Shown piece by piece: positions 45,539-54,898 of a DNA stretch of 64,000 nucleotides. Below the pieces are notes generated by a model that was not told the DNA's origin, did not search any database, and worked only from the letters and a program-made list of their open reading frames with translations. This stretch comes from Vibrio algarum (GTDB lineage: Bacteria > Pseudomonadota > Gammaproteobacteria > Enterobacterales > Vibrionaceae), in contig NZ_JAQLOI010000003.1 of assembly GCF_028204155.1 (NCBI RefSeq), positions 806,001-870,000 on the forward strand. Direction: 5' to 3'. Numbering within the stretch: position 1 is the stretch's first letter; the number at the start of each line of letters is the position of its first letter. A program made the position numbers and the translations under genes.

Positions 45539-46414
45539 CTATGGTGAGATAAGAAAGTGGCTTGTGGTGGTTGATGATTCCAGTGCATCATTATCTTCAT
45601 TGTCAGATGAACGATCTTTTAGTTTAATACCGGATATCTGACGTCTGATGGACTCACTAAGAAGATAAAACGCTTTGTTGCTTGCTTCATCATAACCGAG
45701 ACCTTCAGGGCGTATATTGGAGATACAATTTCGGCTAGACTCCTTTGCGCCGCGCTTCGGCGCCCAAGTCATGTAAATACCCATGCTGTCGGGGGATGTC
45801 AGCCCTGGCCTTTCACCAATGAGTATCATGGTGATTTTCGCATTTAGGCACTCACCCACATCGTCACCTATAGCCACTCTACCTTGAGACACAATGGTCA
45901 GCGGCGCGAGAGACCAGTTATTTTTAGGATCTGTTCCCAGCTTTTCAACCAATCTATCCAGCAGCGGAACTGCGTGATTTTGAATTGCAGTGGAGGAAAG
46001 TCCATCAGCCACTACTATCGCTAAATCATATTTTGCGTCAACTTCTGAACGTTGTTCCAACAGTTGTTGCCAAGAAGCATCACTCAATTGACGTCCAAGG
46101 TCTGGTCTTTGTAGGTACTCCATCCTGTCTCTTGCTTTGCTATCGAGCACAATAGGATTCATTGGTGTCGCATTATATAGTGGTTGTGACGTGCTAAGAT
46201 GTTCAAGCAATGCTTTAACATCCAGTGCTTTGTGCACGGCATCTATCGCTCTTGCATGATCGAGTTGGAAGGCTAACAGTTCATTAGTCGGTATACTGTT
46301 CCCAACCCGACCCAGTCCGATACGCGCAGAGGTAAATTGTTTTAAGCTCTGCCACGGGTTCTTGATTATCAGTCGATCGCTATTAGAGGTGTTTTTTTCA
46401 GAAAGCTTGCTCAT
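45539..46414 (-). CDS. eutC: ethanolamine ammonia-lyase small subunit EutC
   Basis: A 291-residue protein with the EutC blocks ARIGLGRVGNSIPTNELLAF, LVAFQLDHARAIDAVH-like region, DLAIVVADGLSSTAIQNHAV, VSQGRVAIGDDVGECL and GERPGLTSPDSMGIYMTW. EutBC is the coenzyme-B12-dependent lyase that converts ethanolamine to acetaldehyde and ammonia. Its ATG shares one base with the eutB stop (TAATG) behind the ribosome binding site AGGAGGG, so translation is coupled. No microcompartment-targeting extension is evident at the N-terminus, as expected without shell genes. Confidence 0.95.
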   Translation of the reverse strand: MSKLSEKNTSNSDRLIIKNPWQSLKQFTSARIGLGRVGNSIPTNELLAFQLDHARAIDAVHKALDVKALLEHLSTSQPLYNATPMNPIVLDSKARDRMEYLQRPDLGRQLSDASWQQLLEQRSEVDAKYDLAIVVADGLSSTAIQNHAVPLLDRLVEKLGTDPKNNWSLAPLTIVSQGRVAIGDDVGECLNAKITMILIGERPGLTSPDSMGIYMTWAPKRGAKESSRNCISNIRPEGLGYDEASNKAFYLLSESIRRQISGIKLKDRSSDNEDNDALESSTTTSHFLISP

Positions 46415-47817
46415 TAGCCCTCCTGTTGTAGTAAAGATAGTGATTTACTAAAGGGTTTAGCAAGGCTTTTGTTTAGCTGTACTTGCCCTACATCTTTGAA
46501 TATTTCCATTTTTGTAAGCCAGTTTTCAAATTCTGGTGCGGGCTTAAGGCCGAGTACTTTGCGTGCATACAAGGCATCGTGGAATGAAGTCGTTTGATAA
46601 TTAAGCATAATATCGTCTGAACCGGGAATGCCCATGATGAATGAACAGCCGGCCACACCCAGTAAGGTTAAGAGGTTATCCATATCATTTTGGTCGGCAT
46701 AGGCGTGATTGGTGTAACAGATATCACACCCCATCGGTAGTCCGAGTAGCTTACCGCAAAAGTGATCTTCTAGGCCGGCGCGAATAATTTGCTTCCCATC
46801 AAATAGGTATTCAGGCCCTATAAATCCTACTACAGTGTTCACAAGTAAGGGATCAAAGTGACGGGCGACAGCGTAAGCTCTCGCCTCACAAGTTTGTTGA
46901 TCGACTCCGAAATAGGCGTTAGAAGAAAGTGCTGTTCCTTGTCCTGTTTCAAAATACATCACATTGTTGCCTACCGTTCCCCGGTTGAGAGAGAGTGCAG
47001 CCTCCTGTGCCTCTTTCAATACATTTAGGTTTACGCCAAACGTCTCGTTGGTACCTTGAGTTCCACCTATAGATTGAAAAACCAGATCAACTGGAGCACC
47101 TTTCTCTATTGCTTCAATGGTGTTGGTGACATGAGTTAGTACACAAGACTGAGTTGGGATCTGATAGTGATGAATAACCTCGTCAATAAGAGACAATAGT
47201 TTGATGGTTTGAGTGACATTATCTGTTGCGGGGTTAATACCTATTACAGCGTCGCCGCTGCCGTACATTAAGCCATCGAAAATGGTCGCCGCAATACCAT
47301 CTAATGAATCGGTGGGGTGATTAGGTTGCAAACGTGTGGATAGTCGATTTTTTAATCCAATAGTATTACGAAATGCAGTGACTACACGGCATTTTTTTGC
47401 AACTAATATGAGGTCTTGATTGCGCATGATCTTACTGACAGCTGCGACCATTTCGGGTGTTAAACCGGGGCGAATTTTCGCCAATGTTTCCCCATCGGTA
47501 TCTGCATTTAGTAGCCAGTTTCTAAAGTCACCTACGGTCATATGAGAAATCGGATCAAATGCAGTGGTATCGTGACTATCGATGATCAGTCGTGTTATCT
47601 CATCGGACTCGTAGGGAATAACAGCTTCGTTGAGGAAGGTTTTAAGCGGCAGATCCGCTAGAGTCATTTGAGCGATTACTCTCTGTTCCGCTGTGTCGGC
47701 ACTTACTCCTGCTAACGCATCGCCAGATCGTGCTGGTGTTGCTTTTGCCATCACTTCTGCAAGTGAATTGAAGATGTATACCCTGTCTCCCTGCTGCCAG
47801 CGATATGTAGCGGTCAT
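46414..47817 (-). CDS. eutB: ethanolamine ammonia-lyase large subunit EutB
   Basis: The start at 47817 (MTATYRWQQGDRVYIF) is chosen because AAGGGA lies 6 bp upstream; an ATG at 47835 is also in frame. It has 467 residues, slightly longer than E. coli EutB (453). Conserved blocks: GDALAGVSADTAEQRVIAQM, TRLQPNHPTDSLDGI, VIGINPATDNV, YFETGQGTALSSNA, GLPMGCDICYTNHA and GIPGSDDIMLNYQTTSFHD. It binds ethanolamine in the barrel and adenosylcobalamin at the EutC interface. No EutA reactivase gene is nearby. Confidence 0.95.
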   Translation of the reverse strand: MTATYRWQQGDRVYIFNSLAEVMAKATPARSGDALAGVSADTAEQRVIAQMTLADLPLKTFLNEAVIPYESDEITRLIIDSHDTTAFDPISHMTVGDFRNWLLNADTDGETLAKIRPGLTPEMVAAVSKIMRNQDLILVAKKCRVVTAFRNTIGLKNRLSTRLQPNHPTDSLDGIAATIFDGLMYGSGDAVIGINPATDNVTQTIKLLSLIDEVIHHYQIPTQSCVLTHVTNTIEAIEKGAPVDLVFQSIGGTQGTNETFGVNLNVLKEAQEAALSLNRGTVGNNVMYFETGQGTALSSNAYFGVDQQTCEARAYAVARHFDPLLVNTVVGFIGPEYLFDGKQIIRAGLEDHFCGKLLGLPMGCDICYTNHAYADQNDMDNLLTLLGVAGCSFIMGIPGSDDIMLNYQTTSFHDALYARKVLGLKPAPEFENWLTKMEIFKDVGQVQLNKSLAKPFSKSLSLLQQEG

Positions 47818-47848
47818 AGCTTTCCCTTTGGTCATTTATTCAGATAAG

Positions 47849-47876
47849 AACAACAGCGGCTATAGCCGCTGTTGTT
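47849..47876 (-). terminator. palindrome between dctP-type gene and eutB
   Basis: A 28-base perfect palindrome centred on GGCTATAGCC, 7 bp after the binding-protein stop. It lacks a T-run, so partial termination or 3'-end protection of the binding-protein mRNA is likely. Confidence 0.6.
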
Positions 47877-47883
47877 TATCGCC

Positions 47884-48924
47884 TTAGCTGTAACGGTATG
47901 GTCTGCCTGCTTTTTCCATATCTGAGTTATACTTTTTGAATATCTCGACAATCTTCGCTTTCGTTGGAGATTCTTTTGCTATTTCATCCCAGAATTTGTG
48001 TGCTTCCGCTTCAACGGTCGCCCACTCCGCATCAGGAATGGAGGTTAGTTTCATATCACTTCCTTCAACGCGTAGTTTCGCTTCACCACCCCAGTACCAC
48101 CATTGACGATAGTAGTGGGAGCTGTCCATACAGAGTGCAAGTAGATCTTTAAGATGATCTGGAAGCTCGTTGTATCGGTCCATATTGGCAAAGAAAGAAC
48201 CGATCCACGCACCTGAAATGTTGTTGGTAAGGAAGTAGTTTGTCACTTTCGACCAACCAACCGTATAGTCTTCCGTGATGCCTGACCAAGCAATACCATC
48301 TAGTTCACCAGTCTGTAGGGCAACTTCAACATCTTCCCAAGGGATAGAAACAGGAACTACACCAAACTTAGCTAAGAAACGGCCTGCTGTCGGGAACGTG
48401 AATACTTTTAAGCCTTTTAGATCTTCGAGGCTATTAATCGGCTCTTTTGTCGCAAAATGACATGGATCCCATGCACCGGAAGAGATGTGTTTAACACCGA
48501 CTTTAGCGTATTCTTCTTTCCAAATTTCATCCAAACCATACTGGTTGAACAGAACGGGCACGTCTAACGAGTAGCGACTACCAAATGGAAAATATCCACC
48601 AAATGTAGTTACTTCTGTAGGGGATGCCATAGAGTCATCATCCGATTGAACCGCATCGATTATGCCCTTTTGCATAGCACGAAACAGTTCTCCTGTTGGT
48701 ACAAGTTGATCGGCAAAGTAAAGTTCTATCTGCATTTCTTCACCAGCAATGCGATTGAACATTTCGATAGCGGGCTTAACCACATGCTCTGCTAATGCGG
48801 GTCCTGCGTAGGTTTGCATACGCCACTTTATCTTAGGGCTAGCAGCAAATGTTTTTGCTGGAGCCAGCATAGTACCTGCGGCGAGTGCGGCAGCGCCAGT
48901 TAAAAAATTACGTCTTGAGTTCAT
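47884..48924 (-). CDS. TRAP transporter substrate-binding protein, DctP type
   Basis: A 346-residue protein with a twin-arginine-like signal (MNSRRNFLTGAAALAAGTML, cleavage after TFA). The body is the TRAP DctP fold: KWRMQTYAGPALAEHVVKPA, SLEDLKGLKVFTFPTAGRFL and PWEDVEVALQTGELDGIAWS. It sits between the TRAP membrane genes and eutBC in one operon, so its ligand is probably ethanolamine or a related amine. Other bacteria mostly use EutH or amino-acid-type permeases for ethanolamine, so this is an unusual pairing; ligand identity is inferred from context. Confidence 0.88.
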   Translation of the reverse strand: MNSRRNFLTGAAALAAGTMLAPAKTFAASPKIKWRMQTYAGPALAEHVVKPAIEMFNRIAGEEMQIELYFADQLVPTGELFRAMQKGIIDAVQSDDDSMASPTEVTTFGGYFPFGSRYSLDVPVLFNQYGLDEIWKEEYAKVGVKHISSGAWDPCHFATKEPINSLEDLKGLKVFTFPTAGRFLAKFGVVPVSIPWEDVEVALQTGELDGIAWSGITEDYTVGWSKVTNYFLTNNISGAWIGSFFANMDRYNELPDHLKDLLALCMDSSHYYRQWWYWGGEAKLRVEGSDMKLTSIPDAEWATVEAEAHKFWDEIAKESPTKAKIVEIFKKYNSDMEKAGRPYRYS

Positions 48925-48948
48925 TGTTATCCCTCCAATGGATTACTT

Positions 48949-48967
48949 GCGGACGGACCTTTGTCCG
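48949..48967 (-). repeat. hairpin between TRAP permease and binding-protein genes
   Basis: GCGGAC and GTCCGC pair around an 8-base loop in the gap between the two genes, without a T-run; it could stabilise or separate the two mRNA parts. Confidence 0.5.
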
Positions 48968-49010
48968 CCTTAAAATTTGTCATTTATTAACTATGAAAAG
49001 AGGAGAATTC

Positions 49011-50333
49011 CTACTTTCCATAAACATATTCTGGTAGCCACATAGCTAGGTTTGGAAAAACCATAATTAAGATGAGTGAAAACACCATAATGGCAACAAA
49101 GGGGCCGACTGAGCCGTAGATGTCACGTAATGTGATTTCCGGTGGTGCCATGGCACGCATTAGAAATAGGTTGTAACCGAATGGCGGTGTCATATAGGCG
49201 ATCTGGGAGGTGATAGTGTAAAGAACACCGTACCAAATAAGATCAAAGCCAAGTGCGTGTACAAGTGGTACATAAAGAGGAGCGACAATCACTAGCATCG
49301 CAGTATCATCAAGGAAGGTTCCCATGATGAGAAAGGATAGCTGCATTAGAATCAGTATTGCCCAGGGGCTAAGTCCCAGTTGCTCGGTAAACAGATGTTC
49401 TATTGCCTTTACTGCGCCTAATCCATCAAAGATGGCACCAAAACCTAATGCAGCAAGGATGATCCACATAAACATACAAGAAATAGCCAGAGTGCTGCGT
49501 ACAGAGTTCTCGAACACAACTTTTGTCATTCGTTTTTTGAGGATAGCGGCTAACAGTGCCGCCATAGCTCCAATCGCTGAACTTTCGACCAGACTGGTCC
49601 AGCCATTAACAAATGGAATCATCATCACTGCGAAGATACCAAGTGGTAGCGCTCCTGCACCTAGTAGGCGCAGTTTTTCTGCCATCGGCACATTGCGTTC
49701 TTCTTCGCTAAGGGTCGGGCCTAAACTTGGGTTGATACGGCAGCGAACGGCGATATAAACAATAAATAGCACAGCCATCACTAAACCAGGAATGATACCG
49801 GCCAACCAAAGTTGCCCTACAGGCTGGCGAGCAATCATGGCATACAAAACTAAGACTACCGAAGGGGGGACTAGTATGCCAAGTGAGGAGCCAGCTTGAA
49901 TGACCCCAGTAACCATTTTCTTATCGTAATTTCGCTTAAGTAATTCAGGAAGTGCAATGGTTGCACCTATCGCCATACCTGCTACAGAAAGGCCATTCAT
50001 CGCTGAAACGAGCACCATAAGTCCGATGGTTCCAATAGCCAACCCTCCAGGCATTGGCCCCATCCAGACGTGGAACATTTTGTATAAATCATCGGCGATT
50101 TTGGATTCCGAAAGGATATAGCCCATAAAAATAAACATGGGTAGTGTGAGCATTGGATACCAATTCATTAGCTTCATGGCTGAAGTAAAGGGTATCTCTA
50201 TACCGCCGGTACCCCAAAGCATAATAGCAGCGATGGATGCGACGGCCCCTATAGCAGCAAATACTCGTTGACCTGTTGCCATTAGCAACATCATTAACGA
50301 GAACATCATTGTTGCGATCATGCCATAACTCAT
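49011..50333 (-). CDS. TRAP transporter large permease, DctM type
   Basis: A 440-residue membrane protein with about 12-13 segments and typical DctM blocks: MLTLPMFIFMGYILSESKIA, NGLSVAGMAIGATIALPELL, GVIQAGSSLGILVPPSVVLV and GTFLDDTAMLVIVAPLYVPL. It forms the Na+-driven channel subunit with the small permease. Its start overlaps the stop of the small-permease gene by 4 bases (ATGA). Part of the probable ethanolamine uptake operon. Confidence 0.93.
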   Translation of the reverse strand: MSYGMIATMMFSLMMLLMATGQRVFAAIGAVASIAAIMLWGTGGIEIPFTSAMKLMNWYPMLTLPMFIFMGYILSESKIADDLYKMFHVWMGPMPGGLAIGTIGLMVLVSAMNGLSVAGMAIGATIALPELLKRNYDKKMVTGVIQAGSSLGILVPPSVVLVLYAMIARQPVGQLWLAGIIPGLVMAVLFIVYIAVRCRINPSLGPTLSEEERNVPMAEKLRLLGAGALPLGIFAVMMIPFVNGWTSLVESSAIGAMAALLAAILKKRMTKVVFENSVRSTLAISCMFMWIILAALGFGAIFDGLGAVKAIEHLFTEQLGLSPWAILILMQLSFLIMGTFLDDTAMLVIVAPLYVPLVHALGFDLIWYGVLYTITSQIAYMTPPFGYNLFLMRAMAPPEITLRDIYGSVGPFVAIMVFSLILIMVFPNLAMWLPEYVYGK

Positions 50334-50839
50334 TTGATTTCTACTCCGCGAATAATTGCAATATCTTTAATAAACTGTGAGATGGCCTGTAGGATCATCA
50401 TAAAAAATCCTACGCACATAATTGCTTTAATAGGCCACAATAGTGGGCGCCACGCAGAGCTACTGCGCTGGCTATATTCTAATGAATATAGTGTGCTTTC
50501 TAGCCCCCCATAGAGCAGCACAATTAAGTAAAATAGAAGGAAAAAGACGGTAAATGCATCCACCCAAGCGCGCTGTTTTACCGACCATTCACCATAAAAG
50601 AGGTCCATCCGCACATTGGCATTTAACTGGATGGCATATGCACCACCGAGAATATAGTAAGTGACCATCATGAACTGGGCGGATTCTAGAGTCCAAAGTG
50701 ATGGCATAAAAAAGGTTTTTGAGATAGAGGACCACATAAGTACTCCAATCATCAGGAATATTCCATACGTCATAAATCGGCCGATACAACGATTGAATAA
50801 ATCGACATATTTTACGTAGGCAACAATGAAACCGGGCAT
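50330..50839 (-). CDS. TRAP transporter small permease, DctQ type
   Basis: A 169-residue membrane protein with four segments (about 16-36, 50-70, 95-115, 132-152), the DctQ layout. The block VTYYILGGAYAIQLNANVRMD followed by DLFYGEWSVKQRAW matches the family. First gene of the operon dctQ-dctM-dctP-eutB-eutC; the promoter lies in the 309-bp gap shared with the divergent regulator gene. Confidence 0.92.
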   Translation of the reverse strand: MPGFIVAYVKYVDLFNRCIGRFMTYGIFLMIGVLMWSSISKTFFMPSLWTLESAQFMMVTYYILGGAYAIQLNANVRMDLFYGEWSVKQRAWVDAFTVFFLLFYLIVLLYGGLESTLYSLEYSQRSSSAWRPLLWPIKAIMCVGFFMMILQAISQFIKDIAIIRGVEIK

Positions 50840-51148
50840 TACATTTCCTTATCTCTGAACTGTCTTAAGGCGTATGGTTTCTCACAAGAACAAAGCTTGT
50901 CAGAGGGGGTAAAGCTAATCACAGCGTTACCGTTGCCATAAAACGACTTTAGTTAACTTGAAAAGCAAAACGTTTTACTTGGTTCGGTTTTTGCTCTTTC
51001 TAAGTTTAAATTCTCTTTGTTTTAGAAATGCGATATCTGTTCCTAACCTATATCAAAAATCGGCAAAGATAGAAATTTTATATAAAACAATAATATAAGT
51101 AAGGTCATGCCCTGTATTGGTACATTCGCCGAGACAAGGATAAGAGAT
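50840..51148. other. divergent promoter region of the ethanolamine operon and its regulator
   Basis: AT-rich, between the first operon gene and the AraC-type regulator gene. I see no strong hairpin or known operator. Confidence 0.4.
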
Positions 51149-52108
51149 ATGGAGAAACATACATTAACTAGTAACGATCCATTGTTGTGCACGCTTCACT
51201 CTAGTGATGCAAATCATCAAGCGGCAAACCTGATTAATTGGCAGCAAGAGTATGACCAATTAGGTCAGGGGCGTTTTCTCGGCGTGATCAATGAAATTAA
51301 TTTCCCGCATATGCATGTGTTTCGTGAAGATACAAACCGAGGGTTAAGGCAGCAGTGCCGAGTAGAGCAAGGGGGATTATGGCTGGGGTTTAGCGCAAAC
51401 AACAAAAGCTGTCGCATTAATAATAAACAGGCGACCAACAATCAATTCTTATGCCGTCCCGGTAGTAAAGATTTTGAGTTACTCACTCCCGACGAGTTTT
51501 CTATCTTTGGCTTGGTGTTGCATAAAAGTTTGTTTACACAGGGTACAGACCAACATGAACAAATACTCATTAACCAGACCTGTGATGATCTTTGGCTAGA
51601 GAATATTTCACCAAGAACACTTATGATGTTCAGAGAATATCTTTCGCTACTGTTGCAACCTGAAGGTAATCGTTGGAGCAGTGATACCCAAGAGGTTATC
51701 CTTAAAGATGCTGTGTTGGATCTTTTTAGTCAGGCGCAACCAGTATCACCGGTACATCAGGTAGCTTCTCATCAACGCCAGCACATTATGAAACGAGTTA
51801 GAAGTTATCTAACCGAGTCACGCTTGAAATCTCCGGTGACTATAAGCGAGATATGTGACGCCGTGCATGTAAGTCGACGTACGCTGCAGTATACGTTTAC
51901 CCAGTGTTGCGATATGTCTCCCAAGCAGTACATTCAGATTACTCGGCTTAACCAGGTTAGGCGTGCGCTTTTAAATGATACAGACAATCAAACGATTGCC
52001 GATATCGCATTTGACCATGGTTTTTTTCATTTGGGTCAGTTTAGTCAAGACTATAAACGCTTGTTTGGTGAAAAACCCAACCAGACGCGACAGAGTGAAA
52101 ATGAGTAA
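51149..52108 (+). CDS. AraC-family regulator, EutR-like
   Basis: A 319-residue protein from the ATG at 51149 (MEKHTLTSNDPLLCTLHSSD), chosen because AAGGA lies 8 bp upstream; an ATG at 51107 is in frame but has no good site. The C-terminal domain (about 225-315) has two helix-turn-helix motifs (ISEICDAVHVSRRTLQYTFT, QTIADIAFDHGFFHLGQFSQ) and the end YKRLFGEKP. The N-terminal domain resembles EutR, the activator that senses ethanolamine with B12. Its divergent position to the ethanolamine operon supports this role. Confidence 0.82.
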   Translation: MEKHTLTSNDPLLCTLHSSDANHQAANLINWQQEYDQLGQGRFLGVINEINFPHMHVFREDTNRGLRQQCRVEQGGLWLGFSANNKSCRINNKQATNNQFLCRPGSKDFELLTPDEFSIFGLVLHKSLFTQGTDQHEQILINQTCDDLWLENISPRTLMMFREYLSLLLQPEGNRWSSDTQEVILKDAVLDLFSQAQPVSPVHQVASHQRQHIMKRVRSYLTESRLKSPVTISEICDAVHVSRRTLQYTFTQCCDMSPKQYIQITRLNQVRRALLNDTDNQTIADIAFDHGFFHLGQFSQDYKRLFGEKPNQTRQSENE

Positions 52109-52133
52109 CTAACATCTAATAACTAAAGCCCCG

Positions 52134-52156
52134 ACAACAAGTCGTTGCCGGGGCTT
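52134..52156. terminator. terminator between regulator and DUF445 genes
   Basis: GCCCCGACAAC and GTTGCCGGGGC pair with one mismatch around a short loop. With the corrected end of the DUF445 gene (52199) the hairpin lies between two convergent genes. Confidence 0.7.
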
Positions 52157-52198
52157 ACTATGTAATATTTTAAGTGTGATATTAATGTAGAAAGGAAT

Positions 52199-52902
52199 CT
52201 AAGCGATAAACGAGGAGATGATTCCAATAAGACCACCAAATACGCCCCCCAGACAACCAGCCACCCTAAATGTTGTTTGATCATATCTTGAACCATCTGT
52301 TTCACTAGCTTTGGTGTGAGTTCGTTTAAGCGTTGATCGATTATATTTTCTATATTTTCTTGGATCTCCGCCATCATCTTAGGTTGCTCAAATTGGTCTT
52401 TGAGTGCCTTTTTAACCCCATCGCTTTGGCTTATGTCTATTATTGATTGTTGCATTTTTTCTACAAAGGGTTGCTTAAGTGGCATAAGTGCTTCAGTGCC
52501 ACCAACCATCGCAAGCATGCCACCGAATGATGAGTTAGCAATCACCTCTACCAACGATTCAAAGGTGGGCTCGAAGTCAATGCTATTGAGTACGGGTTCT
52601 AAATCAAGCTTATTTCCACCAGCAATTTCTTGTGTTAGAAAGCGATCAATATTTTCGTTCGTAAAAAATTGCTCCATCATCAAGCCTTTTATCGCAACCT
52701 TAAACTCTTCAAATCGAGCGGGAATAACACCGGAACCATAGAGCCCAGGGATTTTTTCGAACAGCATGTGTACCGCTAACCAGTTAGTGATTGCGCCAGA
52801 GAAAGCAAAAAGACCAGCGTACAGTAATACTTGATTATTAAGCTGGTAGCCGGCAGCGAGAAGACTTAATGCAATAATGTTGGTGATAAGGCTTTTATTC
52901 AT
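52199..52902 (-). CDS. DUF445 family membrane protein, frame broken in a G-run
   Basis: As given, the frame runs on to 52123 with an odd charged tail. Adding one base to the run of six C at 52245-52250 (G on the coding strand) restores WLVVWGGVFGGLIGIISSFI and a stop at 52199, the glycine-rich membrane tail typical of DUF445 (YheB-like) proteins, giving 234 residues. N-terminal segments lie at about 5-40; the middle is amphipathic (MEQFFTNENIDRFLTQEIAG). Bacterial DUF445 proteins have no settled role. The shift is probably a sequencing undercall. Confidence 0.8.
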
Positions 52903-53001
52903 GTTGTGCTCAAGAATGTGATGTTCAAATTAGGATTGAGCGAGATTTTAGAGAGTAAAGGAATAGATGTGAAGTGATTTAATTGCTGATATTTCTATCT
53001 G

Positions 53002-53038
53002 TAGTTTAATAGCGACCACTAAGGTCGCTATTAAACTA
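53002..53038. terminator. perfect 16-bp hairpin after the ABC exporter gene
   Basis: Arms 53002-53017 and 53023-53038 pair perfectly around ACTAA (core AGCGACC/GGTCGCT). It lies 15 bp after the exporter stop; no T-run, but stem length suggests termination or mRNA 3'-end protection. Confidence 0.65.
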
Positions 53039-53053
53039 AGCAACTAATCTGGT

Positions 53054-54898
53054 TTAATTATCATTGTCTTCGTCACCAATAAAACCGCCAGTTTGATGCG
53101 CCCAAAGTTGAGCATAGATACCACTCCCTTGAATTAACTCTTGATGTGTACCTTGTTCTACTATTTGACCTTTATCCAATACGATTAATCTATCCATCGC
53201 AGCGATGGTTGACAGGCGGTGAGCGATAGCGATAACGGTCTTACCTTGCATCAGTTCTATCAAGCTTTCCTGAATCGCTGCTTCTACTTCTGAGTCTAAT
53301 GCTGAAGTGGCTTCATCTAAAATCAGCAGTGGTGCATCTTTTAGCAGTACTCTTGAAATAGCGACACGTTGGCGTTGTCCACCGGAAAGTTTAACGCCTC
53401 GTTCACCTACTTGAGCGTCATATCCGCTGTTTCCATGTGGGTCTGTTAAGGTATCAATAAATTCATGGGCCTGAGCCTGAACAGTGGCTTTTAGCATCTC
53501 TTCTTCGCTCGCATCTGGTTTGCCATAGAGGATATTTTCACGAATAGAACGATGTAGAAGAGAGGTATCTTGAGTCACCATTCCAATATTGGCACGCAGT
53601 GAATCTTGGGTGACGTCTGATATTACTTGTCCATCAATCTTAATCTGGCCACTTTCTACGTCGTGAAAGCGCAATAATAGATTAACGAGCGTTGATTTGC
53701 CCGCACCGGAGCGACCTACTAACCCAACTTTTTCACCTGGTTTAATATTCAGATTCAAGTGGCTGATGACTCCTTTATCTTTTTCACCATAGTGGAAGCT
53801 TACGTTATTGAATTCGATGCGGCCTTTTTTGACAGCTAGAGGCTTAGCGCCTTCTTTATCTGTTATATCAATGGGTTTTGAAAGAGTGGAGATTCCATCT
53901 ACCACGGTACCCATGTTTTCAAATAACGCACCAACTTCCCACATGATCCACATAGACATGCCATTAATTCGCAATGCCAAACTGATAGCAATTGCGATAG
54001 CTCCGATGGTAATAGCGCTTTCCATCCAAAGGAAAATAGAAATAGCAGCGATAGAGAAGACTAAGAAATAGTTGGCTATCTCTACACTGATGTTGAAGCC
54101 AGTGACTAAACGCATTTGTCGATAGACGGTATCTAAGAAGCCATCCATACCTTCTTCGGCATATTTGGTCTCTCTTTTACTGTGAGAAAAGAGTTTAACG
54201 GTTGCAATATTTGTGTAGCTGTCGACGATTCGTCCTGTCATGGTTGACCGAGCATCGGCTTGCTCGGAAGCAACAGATTTCAATTTGGGAACAAAATAAA
54301 TTTGTATGCCTATGTACGCGGCTAACCAGACCAACATCGGAAGCATTAAGCGCCAGTCAGCCTGAGCCAGCATCACGACAATTGAAGTGAAGTAGACAAT
54401 GACATAAACGAAAACATCGGCGGTTTTCATTACCGTCTCACGCACAGCGAGGGAAGTTTGCATTACTTTAGTCGCTACACGGCCTGCGAAATCATCTTGA
54501 TAAAAGGAGAGGCTTTGCTTCAATAAATACCGATGGGCCATCCAACGAATTGACATCGGATAGTTGCCTAATAAGCTTTGATGAATAAGGAGAGAATAGA
54601 TGGTAACAAGTATCGGCATTACGAGAAGTAATACGAGGCCAACAACCCAAAGTACACCGCTATTTTCGTCAAGAAAAGTCTCGGGGTTACTGCTTGAAAG
54701 CAAATCAACAAGGCGACCCATAAAACCAAAGAGTGAGACTTCAATAATTGCGACAATGGTGCTTAGAGATGCCATTAATAGCAGTGGTATTTCAAAACCA
54801 CGGGTATAGTGCCGGCAAAAAGCAAAAACTGTCTTTGGTGGTTGTGTTGGCTCTTCGTTTGGGAAGGCTTTAGTTAGGCCTTCAAAAAACTTGTACAT
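53054..54898 (-). CDS. ABC exporter, fused permease and ATPase
   Basis: A 614-residue half-transporter. Six membrane segments lie at about 35-330 (first segment PLLLMASLSTIVAIIEVSLF); the ATPase domain has Walker A GLVGRSGAGKSTLV (about 395-408), signature VKLSGGQRQRVAIS and Walker B PLLILDEATSALD, then the switch IAHRLST. It resembles MsbA/MdlB-type lipid or drug exporters; the substrate is not known. It is one chain without a partner nearby and probably works as a homodimer. Its 5' leader holds an attenuator-like structure (55034-55078). Confidence 0.9.
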   Translation of the reverse strand: MYKFFEGLTKAFPNEEPTQPPKTVFAFCRHYTRGFEIPLLLMASLSTIVAIIEVSLFGFMGRLVDLLSSSNPETFLDENSGVLWVVGLVLLLVMPILVTIYSLLIHQSLLGNYPMSIRWMAHRYLLKQSLSFYQDDFAGRVATKVMQTSLAVRETVMKTADVFVYVIVYFTSIVVMLAQADWRLMLPMLVWLAAYIGIQIYFVPKLKSVASEQADARSTMTGRIVDSYTNIATVKLFSHSKRETKYAEEGMDGFLDTVYRQMRLVTGFNISVEIANYFLVFSIAAISIFLWMESAITIGAIAIAISLALRINGMSMWIMWEVGALFENMGTVVDGISTLSKPIDITDKEGAKPLAVKKGRIEFNNVSFHYGEKDKGVISHLNLNIKPGEKVGLVGRSGAGKSTLVNLLLRFHDVESGQIKIDGQVISDVTQDSLRANIGMVTQDTSLLHRSIRENILYGKPDASEEEMLKATVQAQAHEFIDTLTDPHGNSGYDAQVGERGVKLSGGQRQRVAISRVLLKDAPLLILDEATSALDSEVEAAIQESLIELMQGKTVIAIAHRLSTIAAMDRLIVLDKGQIVEQGTHQELIQGSGIYAQLWAHQTGGFIGDEDNDN

